Below, piece after piece: positions 16,367-24,294 of a stretch of 64,000 nucleotides of DNA. The notes under the pieces are model-generated. The model made no database searches and was not told where the DNA came from. It saw only the letters and a list, made by a program, of their open reading frames with translations. The position numbers and the translations under genes are program-made. Origin of the DNA: DTU072 sp050309775 (GTDB taxonomy: Bacteria; Bacillota; Clostridia; Christensenellales; DTU072); assembly GCA_050309775.1 (NCBI GenBank), contig JBNRMV010000013.1:248001-312000 (forward strand). The letters run 5' to 3'. Each line of letters opens with the position of its first letter. Position 1 is the stretch's first letter.

Positions 16367-17059
16367 TTAAGGTTTGTTGTTTTTCTTGTTATATTCCTCG
16401 ACTGCCTTTTTGGCTATATATTCCTCTACGGCGGCTTTGGCTATCTCGGCGGCGTGCTTTGAAGGCGTCTCGGGGGTTTTTGCTTTCTTGATTTGTCTGA
16501 CCAGCTTGAAGACCAAGGTCAAAGCTATGACCGCCATTGGCAGCACTATCAGCAAAACTAAGCCGATGCCGGACATAATAAATCTGTAAATTGCGCCTAT
16601 GGCTGCAATTTCGGTAACCATGACTGCCTGAACATTTTCAAGCGGTACGGGCGGGTCGTCTGTGGCTCCGGCTTTTACTCCGCGCGTTCTTATCACCTCT
16701 CTGCCGTATTCCTCATCAAAATATGCCGTCTGCACCACCTTATGGGTGATAGTCATTCCCTTTTGAATGCCGTACTCAGCTTCAAATGTGACGACATCGC
16801 CGACTTTGAGTCGGGTCCTTGCTTCGTCTGCATCGATGACTTCCGAAAGAATGACATCGTTTACTTCAAGTTCCGGAGACATGCTGTCTGTGACAATATA
16901 ATAAAACCCATACCCAAAAAGGCTGGGCTTTTTTCCGCCAGCAAGCTGTATCATTGAGGACAAAAAAGCAATAATGCTAAGCAGCATAACAAAACCTACA
17001 ATGATTGTCGACACTTTCTTGTAGATATTTTTTGCCTTTGATTTATTTTTTCTTTTCAT
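16367..17059 (-). CDS. sipW: Signal peptidase I, SipW/ER type (copy 1)
   Basis: 230 residues with an N-terminal transmembrane helix (about 16-40) and a second near 155-185, leaving the catalytic domain outside. The nucleophile is Ser59 in IVTDSMSPEL. The ER/archaeal-type (S26B) general base is His106 in ITHKVVQ, where ordinary bacterial enzymes have Lys. VGDVVTFEA and TRGVKAGATDDPPV are the conserved box D/E regions. SipW-type enzymes cleave the unusual signal peptides of TasA-like matrix proteins. The C-terminal 40 residues are a charged tail (KKAVEEYNKKNNKP) extending into the cytoplasm. The 5' end overlaps the coiled-coil gene by 17 nt, so it is translated with the DUF2357/AAA+ pair. The paralogue at 20807 has Ser and His at the same residue numbers. 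Confidence 0.88.
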   Translation of the reverse strand: MKRKNKSKAKNIYKKVSTIIVGFVMLLSIIAFLSSMIQLAGGKKPSLFGYGFYYIVTDSMSPELEVNDVILSEVIDADEARTRLKVGDVVTFEAEYGIQKGMTITHKVVQTAYFDEEYGREVIRTRGVKAGATDDPPVPLENVQAVMVTEIAAIGAIYRFIMSGIGLVLLIVLPMAVIALTLVFKLVRQIKKAKTPETPSKHAAEIAKAAVEEYIAKKAVEEYNKKNNKP

Positions 17060-19007
17060 TTTTTGATTTTTTTTCTGCCTTTGCCTTTTCTTTTTTGTTT
17101 TTTAGCACTTCTAGTTGAGTTTTAAGAATTTCGAGGCGCAATTCAGCCTCAAGTTTGGCAAATTGCGGTCTACCTTCCACCGCATCTTTTCTGATATCTA
17201 TTATTTCTTCTTCCGAATGGAAAGTTCGAGCCTGTTCAAACAGCGCTTCCATATTCGTGCTATGTTCAAATACCGTTGCTGCGCGCAACAAGGATTCAAT
17301 TTTTCGAATTGTCTGCAACTTTATTTTTTCGTCACGCCGCAACTTTTGCAAGGCCTCTTTCTGTCTTTCGGTGACAACCTCAGTGATTCTCTCCGTAAGC
17401 AAGCGCACCGCCATGTCTTTTTGCTCCGCCCAATATGCCTCTCTTTCGGCAAGCAGTCTTGCCGCCGCCGCTTCGGCCTCCTCGCGCATAAGCCTTTCTG
17501 CCTCAAGTTTTTGTTCCTCAATTATGCGGTTGGCTTCGGCTTCTTGCTGTCTTGCTATCTCTGCGGCTTCTTCTTCCGCCAGGCGCTTTGCTTCGGCAAG
17601 TTTTTCTTCCTCATAGCGCTTTCTTTCTTCTTCGGCTTGCCTTTCGGCTTCCTTTCTCTGCCTTTCTGCCTCTTTTTCGGCGGCTTTTTGTTCGCGCAAC
17701 TTTCGCTTTGCTTCAATCCTTGCGCGTTCCTCTTCCTTCTTTTTGAGCCGCTCAAGTTCCCTGGCTTCTCGCAAAGCAATCTTCTTTGCTTGCTCTTCTT
17801 CCTTAAGTTGCTGCGCAATAAGACGCTTTTGTAGCTTGCTGTCTTCCTTGGCTTTATTTATGCGGTACTGGCGCAGCACTCTGTCCAGCGCCGCATTCAT
17901 TTTGCTTATTTCAGTAAGGCGCAGCGTCTTTGCGCCGGGGATTTTATAATACATCCTGCGTATTTCATGCAGGTCCATTTTGAGCTGCGGAAAGTCATCC
18001 GGCACAAAATCGTCTATGTTCTTTGTGATATATTCGTCAGTCAGCTCTTGATGCTTCCTTTGGGTTTCTTCAAGCGTGTCGCCTGCGTCGCGTGAGGACG
18101 CAATACTGTTCACAAGAAGTGTATTCCAGAAAATCAAACTTGTATACTTGTCACTTATTGCCGGCGGCATTGATGTAGTTTCTTTGCTGGTCTCCACCTT
18201 AAATTCAAGGTTTTCCGTTGATTCTACATATTGCCACAACATAAGCGCTTTTTTGAAATTCGGGTCTTTCAAAATTACATTGGTACGCTGTATGGGCGGT
18301 CTGACCAATGCGCAAGCACGCATCTCCTTGGCAAAGGCGCTGTTCAAGAAATCGCCTATAATGCTTTTTATTCTGTTCAGCCTTTCAATATTTGAAATGA
18401 GTCCGGATTTGCTTTTTGACTTAACCACCTCATCAAAAGGAATGTTGGCGGTGCTGTCAAGATTGTAGGTCATTTTGTGTCCGTCAATGCTGAACTCGCT
18501 TTTAATATCAATGCCCAGCTCTCCGCTCTCCAATAGCGCATTTTTTATGGAGTCATACCGCCTGTCAATAAAGTCACGCACTTTCAAGAGCAGCGTATAA
18601 ATAAAACGGTTCTCGTAAACCTCAAAACTTTCTTCTTTACTTGTGTTGAGAATTTTGTTGGGCAGCACATCGCCTTTCTTGGTGATACTGCTGATAAGAT
18701 TTGTATGCTGCGCAAGGTGCTTGACCGATTCGACGGAAATGCTGCGTGCAAGAGAAATATCGACGATATCTTCTTCGATAACAATAAACTTCCTGGGATT
18801 GCGAACAATGGTATCAAGAGGGTTTATGCATTCCTCAAGCACATCAATCCAGTCTGTTGTATAATTCTTTTTTGTGAAAACCTGGGAAATGTTGAAATCG
18901 GTTTTGCCTTCAAGAATCTGTTTTGCGTATGTCGGATAGAACTCACTTTTTTTTATGAGCGTGTTTATCTGATAAATGAATTCTTCGCATTGCTCTTTCT
19001 TAATCAT
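17043..19007 (-). CDS. DUF2357-like protein with long charged coiled coil (partner of AAA+ ATPase)
   Basis: 654 residues, cytoplasmic, no signal peptide. Residues 1-370 form a mixed alpha/beta region containing FEVYENRFIYTLLLKVRDFI (YENRF at 131-135), the phrase that marks DUF2357-type proteins, the usual partners of McrB-like ATPases. Residues about 383-575 are an extreme Glu/Lys/Arg/Ala coiled coil made of EEERKRYEEEK-like heptads. The rest is a shorter helical C-terminus ending in a Lys-rich tail. In restriction-type relatives a PD-(D/E)XK nuclease accompanies DUF2357; I could see none here. The gene follows the membrane AAA+ gene by 78 bp and overlaps signal peptidase 1, so it probably forms a complex with the ATPase at the membrane. 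The DUF2357 assignment is by motif reading only. Confidence 0.7.
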   Translation of the reverse strand: MIKKEQCEEFIYQINTLIKKSEFYPTYAKQILEGKTDFNISQVFTKKNYTTDWIDVLEECINPLDTIVRNPRKFIVIEEDIVDISLARSISVESVKHLAQHTNLISSITKKGDVLPNKILNTSKEESFEVYENRFIYTLLLKVRDFIDRRYDSIKNALLESGELGIDIKSEFSIDGHKMTYNLDSTANIPFDEVVKSKSKSGLISNIERLNRIKSIIGDFLNSAFAKEMRACALVRPPIQRTNVILKDPNFKKALMLWQYVESTENLEFKVETSKETTSMPPAISDKYTSLIFWNTLLVNSIASSRDAGDTLEETQRKHQELTDEYITKNIDDFVPDDFPQLKMDLHEIRRMYYKIPGAKTLRLTEISKMNAALDRVLRQYRINKAKEDSKLQKRLIAQQLKEEEQAKKIALREARELERLKKKEEERARIEAKRKLREQKAAEKEAERQRKEAERQAEEERKRYEEEKLAEAKRLAEEEAAEIARQQEAEANRIIEEQKLEAERLMREEAEAAAARLLAEREAYWAEQKDMAVRLLTERITEVVTERQKEALQKLRRDEKIKLQTIRKIESLLRAATVFEHSTNMEALFEQARTFHSEEEIIDIRKDAVEGRPQFAKLEAELRLEILKTQLEVLKNKKEKAKAEKKSKNEKKK

Positions 19008-19085
19008 TTTTTCTTGCCTTATGGGTAATAATGACGAGAGTTCTCCGCTTCGGGGAAAATAACATTAGATACCCATTCATAATCA

Positions 19086-20702
19086 TTAGAACAGCTTCTT
19101 TAGTCTCTTAAGGTACTCCTTGCACTCCTGCATATTTTCTTCTCCGAACTTGTCGGAAAGGTATTGAATATAATCGTCGACTTCGTCACGAATATAAGCA
19201 AGGTTCAGCGATTCAAACTTACGCAAAATCTTGTTACAAAGCACATAGTCAAGCCCGTCTATCTCGGTGCCGCCGCAAGCGACATATACCGGCACAAATT
19301 CACGCAGCTGCTTCACGATACGATTACCAAACGCAAGACGGAAATGTTCGATAACATAGTCATCCATTTCTTCAAATTTCTTCATGTTTTCGTCTGAAAC
19401 CTTGTGTTCCACCTGCGCCTTTTTGAACAATTCTTCCAAATATTTGTATGAAAGGTTCATTCCTTCGGTCAGCGGAGCGTCAAAGGGCGCCGCTTTGCTG
19501 TTTATGTTAATGGGCATTCCTCTGTCATAAACCTTATCGGATATGGCAAAAGTCGAGTCGTCGTTGTTTGCTGTGCCTACATACCACATATTTTCCGGCA
19601 AGCGGAATCTTCCCTTTACGACATGTTTCGGGTCGCTGGGCCAGCCGCTGGGCACAAGGTCAATAACCCATTGGTCACGGGAAGGCATTTCAAGAATGGA
19701 CAGCATTTCTGCAAAATAGTACTCAACTCTGGCTATATTCATTTCGTCAAGCACTGTGATATAAACGCTGTCGTTGTAAGTTGCGTCATACATAGCCTTC
19801 AGCACTTCGGTCTCATTAAACCTCTTTGTAAATTCGTTGAAATAGCCAAAAAGCTCTGTTCTGTCACGCCATGAAGGCTGGACGGAAGCTATTGTCGCAG
19901 GATTGGAGAGGAAGTGTCCGATACACTCAGGCAAGGATGTTTTACCTGTACCTGATATACCTTGAAGTATAATAAGTCTGGTAGTGGCAAGCGAGGCAAA
20001 AAACAGACGAATAATCTTCGGCTCATAGTACAGCTTACGCCATGGGCGGTCCGGGTTGTTCGCCGCATAGTTGCGGAAACGGTCACAAATCTGCTCCAGC
20101 GTCAACTCTTGGTTAAATTCAGGAGGCGTCCATTCGGGGTCTTCGTATTTTGCATCAACTTCGGTAAGTTTGTAAAAACGGCTTTCACCCTCTTTCTTTT
20201 CGCTCTTAACATCTTCGCCCTCTTCGCCCTCAATGATATCATAACCTTGATAAGCTACTTTGAGTCCGAGAATTCTATCTTTTTCGCGCGTAGTCTTTAT
20301 TAGTTCTTTTTTCAAAGAGTTTATTTCGTCAAGCAAATCTTGATTGAGCACCTTGTCGCCAAATATCTTTTTGAAAAAGCGTTTGCCAAAATATATCGCC
20401 ACCCAAACCATAGCGGCAAGTACGACAACGACAAGCAAACAGCAAAGCACCGCCAATATCCATTGACCGGTGCTGAGTTTGTCGGAATATTTTTGGAAAG
20501 CCTCTATGTATAAGTCTATGGCAAACATTTGACGCAGCGCGCCAAATACTCCGCCATAATTCGACAGCTCGGGTCCCGAATAAAAGAGACCTAGTATACC
20601 GCCGAAAAATATACTTAGAAATTCCTTAAAGAAGTTGCCTATCAAAGTATGTACCGCCTCTTTTTTTGGCAAAATCGACGATAATACCAGACATTTTGAC
20701 AA
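19086..20702 (-). CDS. Membrane-anchored McrB-like AAA+ ATPase
   Basis: 538 residues from a TTG at 20700-20702 (start uncertain, no strong ribosome site). Two hydrophobic segments (about 24-42 and 81-106) enclose an external loop of about 40 residues; a short coiled coil (120-150) and an acidic linker follow. The AAA+ core has Walker A GISGTGKTS (248-256), Walker B VYITVLDEMNIARVEYYFAEML (Asp319-Glu320), sensor 1 in YVGTANNDDSTF (about 374-385) and DKVYDRG (Arg394, likely arginine finger). The LDEMN-xARVEYYF and T-F-x-x-x-x-KVxDR patterns are typical of McrB-type (AAA_5) motors that work with DUF2357 partners. Membrane anchoring is unusual for that group. It sits between two SipW peptidase genes, which points to envelope work rather than DNA restriction. 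Confidence 0.82.
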   Translation of the reverse strand: MSKCLVLSSILPKKEAVHTLIGNFFKEFLSIFFGGILGLFYSGPELSNYGGVFGALRQMFAIDLYIEAFQKYSDKLSTGQWILAVLCCLLVVVVLAAMVWVAIYFGKRFFKKIFGDKVLNQDLLDEINSLKKELIKTTREKDRILGLKVAYQGYDIIEGEEGEDVKSEKKEGESRFYKLTEVDAKYEDPEWTPPEFNQELTLEQICDRFRNYAANNPDRPWRKLYYEPKIIRLFFASLATTRLIILQGISGTGKTSLPECIGHFLSNPATIASVQPSWRDRTELFGYFNEFTKRFNETEVLKAMYDATYNDSVYITVLDEMNIARVEYYFAEMLSILEMPSRDQWVIDLVPSGWPSDPKHVVKGRFRLPENMWYVGTANNDDSTFAISDKVYDRGMPININSKAAPFDAPLTEGMNLSYKYLEELFKKAQVEHKVSDENMKKFEEMDDYVIEHFRLAFGNRIVKQLREFVPVYVACGGTEIDGLDYVLCNKILRKFESLNLAYIRDEVDDYIQYLSDKFGEENMQECKEYLKRLKKLF

Positions 20703-20740
20703 GTTTTATCGTCCGTATTTTGCACAAGTTGCTATTTTGC

Positions 20741-20775
20741 AAAGACAAAAATTTATCGCAACGAATGCGATAAAT
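20741..20775 (-). terminator. Intrinsic terminator after signal peptidase 2
   Basis: On the minus strand ATTTATCGCA, loop TTCGT, TGCGATAAAT (20751-20775) forms a perfect 10-bp stem followed by TTTTGTCTTT (20741-20750). It starts 31 nt after the stop of signal peptidase 2. It separates the tasA-like/sipW transcript from the AAA+/DUF2357/sipW transcript, although no convincing promoter was found in the 38 bp before the AAA+ gene, so readthrough may matter. Confidence 0.72.
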
Positions 20776-20806
20776 CATTGTTCGCTATTTTTTCCTTCTT
20801 GTCCGA

Positions 20807-21508
20807 TTATTCTTCGTCTGCGCTTTCGTCTGAAGCTTCCTTTTTGCTGGCAAGATAATCCTCGATTGCCTTGCGCTTGATTTCTTCTTCATCGATAGCA
20901 ATGGCGTCGCCCTGTTGTGTTTGTATTTTTGCAAGTTTGGCTTGCATCATCATTTTGACAAATAAAATAATGTTATAAATGAACAATGCTATGAGGGGAA
21001 GCACTATCACAAGCAAGAAGTTTGTCGGAATCTGAAGCCATTTTATTGCGCCGCCAACGCCCTTCAAATGGTACTGATATACAGCCAATACTTCCTCAGC
21101 TGCTATCGCCGCATCTGCGCCAGTCGTGTTGTCGCCTTTTGTGACATAACGGACTTTTCCGTTGGCATCAGTCGCTTTTTCTATTATTCTGTGTGTATTG
21201 AGCCGGTCTACGCCGCCAATTTTCATTTTGAAAGTAACTATGTCGCCTATCTCGAGTGCGTTGACATCCTTCGGAGTCTTAGCAACTACAAGGTCGCCCT
21301 CATTGAAGGAGTCTTTCTTGTCGCCTTTCATCGAGTCGGTCAGTACCGGAAGCAACTTGGTGTTGGCCTTGCCAATTTCCGCATTTGCTATATTCGGATT
21401 CGCCAAGATAATTGCCGACAGAATTACAGCAAGCAAAACTACACAGATTTGAAGTGATGTCACTACGATGTTGATAATCTTTTTTTGTTTTTCGTTCAGC
21501 TTTTTCAT
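20807..21508 (-). CDS. sipW: Signal peptidase I, SipW/ER type (copy 2)
   Basis: 233 residues from ATG 21506-21508, preceded by AAAAGGAATATGCA; a longer reading frame upstream has no ribosome site. A transmembrane helix (about 11-35) precedes the catalytic domain. Nucleophile Ser59 in VLTDSMKGDK, base His106 in RLNTHRIIE (S26B type), and VTKGDNTTGADAA as the conserved Asp region. A second membrane helix (about 166-186) returns the chain inside, ending with an acidic tail rich in Glu/Asp/Ala/Ser. It lies 158 bp downstream of the major SipW-type cargo gene 21667-23181, the usual sipW-tasA pairing, and is followed by a terminator. Substrate choice between the two copies cannot be read from sequence. 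Confidence 0.9.
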   Translation of the reverse strand: MKKLNEKQKKIINIVVTSLQICVVLLAVILSAIILANPNIANAEIGKANTKLLPVLTDSMKGDKKDSFNEGDLVVAKTPKDVNALEIGDIVTFKMKIGGVDRLNTHRIIEKATDANGKVRYVTKGDNTTGADAAIAAEEVLAVYQYHLKGVGGAIKWLQIPTNFLLVIVLPLIALFIYNIILFVKMMMQAKLAKIQTQQGDAIAIDEEEIKRKAIEDYLASKKEASDESADEE

Positions 21509-21599
21509 TGCATATTCCTTTTTGTGCTTGCGCACTGTTAGTATATTCCTTTTTCGCAAATAGCACACATATGCGGCTACTTTCCTCAAAATAGTTTAT

Positions 21600-21631
21600 G
21601 TTTCACCCTCGCATATTGGCGAGGGTGAAAC
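21600..21631. other. Strong 13-bp hairpin between major cargo gene and signal peptidase 2
   Basis: GTTTCACCCTCGC (21600-21612), loop ATATTG, GCGAGGGTGAAAC (21619-21631). The stem is perfect and GC-rich but has no T-run on either strand, so it is not a standard intrinsic terminator. Placed 35 nt after the stop of the highly expressed cargo gene, it would suit a 3'-end mRNA stabiliser or processing site that lowers expression of the downstream peptidase relative to its substrate. Confidence 0.6.
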
Positions 21632-21666
21632 TAAATTCAATAAAAGTCTGTTTTTGCTACTTAAGC

Positions 21667-23181
21667 TTATGCAGCTTGAGATGCGGTGAAGGTGAACGAG
21701 AAGTTTACATCCTGTCCGGATTCTGCCGATGTCAGTCCGATACCGTCCATCCATACTACTACCCTAATTGAAACTGATTGCTCAGGGTCAATCTGTACAA
21801 AGTTTGAGAGCGTGCTACCACTGGTGTTGTAGCTGGCAAAGTTTCCTGCAGAGGATGCTGCGCCATTGACTATATCTCCATAATATGTTGTGGTTGAGCC
21901 GTCTTTGGACAAGGAGCCGACATACTCGTCGTTGACGAAAACCGCAAGACGAATGTCATTCAAAGCTGAAGTGTCTTCCGGACCCTCGATAGTCGCCACC
22001 ATTGAAACGATAGCTGCTTTGGAACCCACGGCATTGCTGTTCTTTATGTAGAATTGGTTCTCGCCGACTTCGCCGTTGAGTTTGGTTAATGTAACGGGGT
22101 TTGAAAGATTGGGGCCGTTTCTGAAGCGACCGTTGGCATCAATGTTGTCGGTATAGAAATTTGAGGTGATAAAGCTTGAATAAGTGGTCTTGGTTTCTGT
22201 GTCTGCCGCTCTAACCATATAAATCTTGTCGCCTTCTCTCGCCGGTCCAAGGCCATTAGCTATAGTGTTGACAGCAGAACGATTGATATAGTACTCACCG
22301 TTCAGCACGGTATCAAGTTTACCCGCAGCGCTGACTACTGTATAATAAGGAATTGAGCCGGAGTCTGCTGTTGAGGTTCCGTCAATGTTGACAAATGTCG
22401 TGGGATATGTTGAGCCTATGGGATACAGCGTATGTATCTCCGAAATCGGTTTGACATCATAAATTCTGTATCCAGCAGCAGCAGGTGTTGTAGTTCCTTC
22501 ATCCTTAGCAGCGCCGCTTGCATAAAGATTGCTGCTTGCTCCGCTTCCAAGAACAGTGTCAATATTTCCTATTGCGACATTGTTGTCATAAGTTGAGCCG
22601 GATATGACATTTATGAAAGAGTACTCTGTTCCGTTAATTTCTATTTTGTTTACGCTTGCGTCAGGAAGAGTGCTTGTTGTTATCATGAAGAATCCTTCTC
22701 TTGCATGTTGCAACTTGTATAGTCTAGCCAAAGGTTCCAAGGCTTCTGCGTTTGTTAAGCCGGGGAAGGCGACATCATCGACACCTGTCGCCAAAACCAG
22801 GTGTGACATATTGACATCAAGCACATTGATATAAGGCACTGTGGTCTCTGCGTAAGGGAAATTCAGTCCGCCGTCATAATCGGTTGATGTTACTACATAT
22901 TGCGCAGGGATAGCGGTGTTGGTGATAACCGGACGCATCTTCGGCACGGAGGGCTGAAAATCTGTGTTGTTATTAAACGCTATGGTCGAGCCCCACTCGG
23001 AATTGTCCCAGCTGATTTGGATGTTGGCAGCTGATGAGGTCGCCGCCGTCATCGTAGCTTGTTGTGCTGTAACAGTGTTGTTCGCTGAGAACCATGCGAA
23101 GGTTGCTGTTGACAACGCGACTACGAGCAATACTACCATCAATAAGGTAGTAATAAACATACTCTTTTTCATGTGTTTCAT
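21667..23181 (-). CDS. Major SipW-type secreted protein (TasA-like)
   Basis: 504 residues. The N-terminus MKHMKKSMFITTLLMVVLL leads into LSTATFAWFSANNTV, the hydrophobic core plus A-x-x-AWF-(S/T)-x-N phrase that marks SipW-dependent exported proteins. The mature part is beta-rich and poor in Cys; it is rich in Asn, Ser, Thr and Gly (SSAANIQISWDNSEWGS, YNTSGSTLSNFVQI). The C-terminus SVSIRVVVWMDGIGLTSAESGQDVNFSFTF closes with the beta-strand pair seen in TasA-like sandwiches, which also recurs in the neighbouring 292-residue protein. Unlike other cargo genes of this locus it has its own strong promoter, suggesting it is the most abundant subunit, possibly a fibre or matrix protein. AAAGGAGATTACAGACT precedes ATG 23179-23181. 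Confidence 0.82.
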   Translation of the reverse strand: MKHMKKSMFITTLLMVVLLVVALSTATFAWFSANNTVTAQQATMTAATSSAANIQISWDNSEWGSTIAFNNNTDFQPSVPKMRPVITNTAIPAQYVVTSTDYDGGLNFPYAETTVPYINVLDVNMSHLVLATGVDDVAFPGLTNAEALEPLARLYKLQHAREGFFMITTSTLPDASVNKIEINGTEYSFINVISGSTYDNNVAIGNIDTVLGSGASSNLYASGAAKDEGTTTPAAAGYRIYDVKPISEIHTLYPIGSTYPTTFVNIDGTSTADSGSIPYYTVVSAAGKLDTVLNGEYYINRSAVNTIANGLGPAREGDKIYMVRAADTETKTTYSSFITSNFYTDNIDANGRFRNGPNLSNPVTLTKLNGEVGENQFYIKNSNAVGSKAAIVSMVATIEGPEDTSALNDIRLAVFVNDEYVGSLSKDGSTTTYYGDIVNGAASSAGNFASYNTSGSTLSNFVQIDPEQSVSIRVVVWMDGIGLTSAESGQDVNFSFTFTASQAA

Positions 23182-23238
23182 AGTCTGTAATCTCCTTTCT
23201 ATTTATTAAATAGATATAATTTTTTAACCTATATTGGT

Positions 23239-23267
23239 ATTATAACATAAACAAAATAATTTGAAAA
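23239..23267 (-). promoter_or_regulatory. Extended -10 promoter of the major TasA-like gene
   Basis: Minus strand: -35 TTTTCA (23262-23267, four of six consensus), 17-bp spacer ending in TGT, -10 TATAAT (23239-23244). TG one base before the -10 makes an extended -10 element that compensates for the weak -35. Transcription should start near 23232, giving a leader of about 50 nt. Confidence 0.72.
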
Positions 23268-23313
23268 GGGGGTATTTGAATTTCTTTACCCAATTATTCA
23301 GTTTTAATTAAGG

Positions 23314-23338
23314 TTTTTGAGGCAGTCAGCCTCAAAAA
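23314..23338. other. 10-bp hairpin upstream of the TasA-like promoter
   Basis: TTTTTGAGGC, loop AGTCA, GCCTCAAAAA. It sits 75 nt after the stop of the 292-residue membrane protein gene and before the next promoter, so it marks the end of the preceding transcript. T residues are on the 5' side of the stem and A residues on the 3' side, so it is not a typical intrinsic terminator on either strand. Confidence 0.5.
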
Positions 23339-23412
23339 AGCTATCTGCAATCATATTCCACCTACCTTTGCCGGCCTTTTCGCTCAGGCTGCACATTTAT
23401 TTTTTCTCACAC

Positions 23413-24291
23413 TTAGTTATGCTGCGCAAATTGTAATTCAAGTTTTATGGTACCGCCAAGTATTGCGTCAACACATTCGTCATCCCAGCCCTCCAGCCAT
23501 ATAAGCACGGTATACTTGACTATTTGTCCGGCAGCCAAGGGCAAACCCGTGTTGTAGCATACATGTCGAGGGCTTATGAACGGCTCCGCCATCCACACCT
23601 CGCCTCCGGTGTCGGGAATGCCTTGCCTTGTAAAAAATTGTCCGGGGACGACTTCTTCAGGGGTTTGGTCGGGCTTTGCCTTTGCGTAAACCGTGCGCTC
23701 CCCGTCCCGTATTATCATTACGCGCAGGGCGTCATCGACATTTTTTGTCACATCGTCTATGATTACGGCTTCACGGTATATCCTGTCCTTGCTGGTGATA
23801 TTTTTTAGGAAGAAGGTCGCCGCAATATATTTTGTGTTGTCGCCCTCGCCATATGCGCCTTCGTGGGCCTCAAACTCCGGAATCAGATAATAAATATCCA
23901 TAAGAGTTATGTTGTCCATATATCTGGGTCCGCCCAGCGCCAACACTTCTGTAGGGTTGCTGAAATCCAGTCTGTTTGACAGAGAAAGAATGTTCATGCC
24001 CTCTTTGTCTATCAAAACCTGAAAGTTGTTGTAGTTCAAAAAGGAAATAATACCATATACCGCGCCGCCCAAAGCGATCGTCACGCCAAGGAATATCATA
24101 AGCGCAACGACAATCTTGTGTTGTCGTGTGTGCCTGAGTACCTGACGGTTTTTTATTAAGTATTTATATTTTGAAGATTCCGTACTTGCATCGGGCTTTT
24201 TTGTGGATTTTTCCTCAGGTTTTTTTGAAGTCCCCTCCGCAGTATTCTCCGGCCCGGCAGCTTGGATATCTTTCTTCTTTTTTTCTTTCAA
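23413..24291 (-). CDS. Single-pass membrane protein with TasA-like external domain
   Basis: 292 residues starting at TTG 24289-24291 with GGAGGATAACC directly before it, inside the end of the upstream gene (3-bp gap). Residues 1-58 are a Lys/Glu/Pro-rich cytoplasmic tail. One transmembrane helix follows (about 60-85, VVALMIFLGVTIALGGAVYG), then an external beta-rich domain. The C-terminal strands KYTVLIWLEGWDDECVDAILGG and TIKLELQF resemble the last strands of SipW-type cargo, including the major subunit 21667-23181. It could therefore be the membrane-anchored base or nucleating subunit for that polymer. No protease site or enzymatic motif is visible. Context: between the pseudo-EAL gene and the major cargo gene. 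Confidence 0.72.
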   Translation of the reverse strand: MKEKKKKDIQAAGPENTAEGTSKKPEEKSTKKPDASTESSKYKYLIKNRQVLRHTRQHKIVVALMIFLGVTIALGGAVYGIISFLNYNNFQVLIDKEGMNILSLSNRLDFSNPTEVLALGGPRYMDNITLMDIYYLIPEFEAHEGAYGEGDNTKYIAATFFLKNITSKDRIYREAVIIDDVTKNVDDALRVMIIRDGERTVYAKAKPDQTPEEVVPGQFFTRQGIPDTGGEVWMAEPFISPRHVCYNTGLPLAAGQIVKYTVLIWLEGWDDECVDAILGGTIKLELQFAQHN

Positions 24292-24294
24292 AGG

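Noticed and set aside
17115..17834. A plus-strand frame of 239 codons opposite the coiled coil
   Set aside because: It is the complement of Glu/Lys/Ala-rich heptads, hence a false Phe/Leu/Ser-rich membrane-like protein.
17043..20702. Active McrBC-type restriction system
   Set aside because: No PD-(D/E)XK nuclease or DNA-recognition domain was found, the ATPase is membrane-anchored, and the neighbours are export and surface genes. Defence activity is not excluded.
21600..21631. Intrinsic terminator after the major TasA-like gene
   Set aside because: Strong stem, but no T-run on the transcribed 3' side; kept as a hairpin only.
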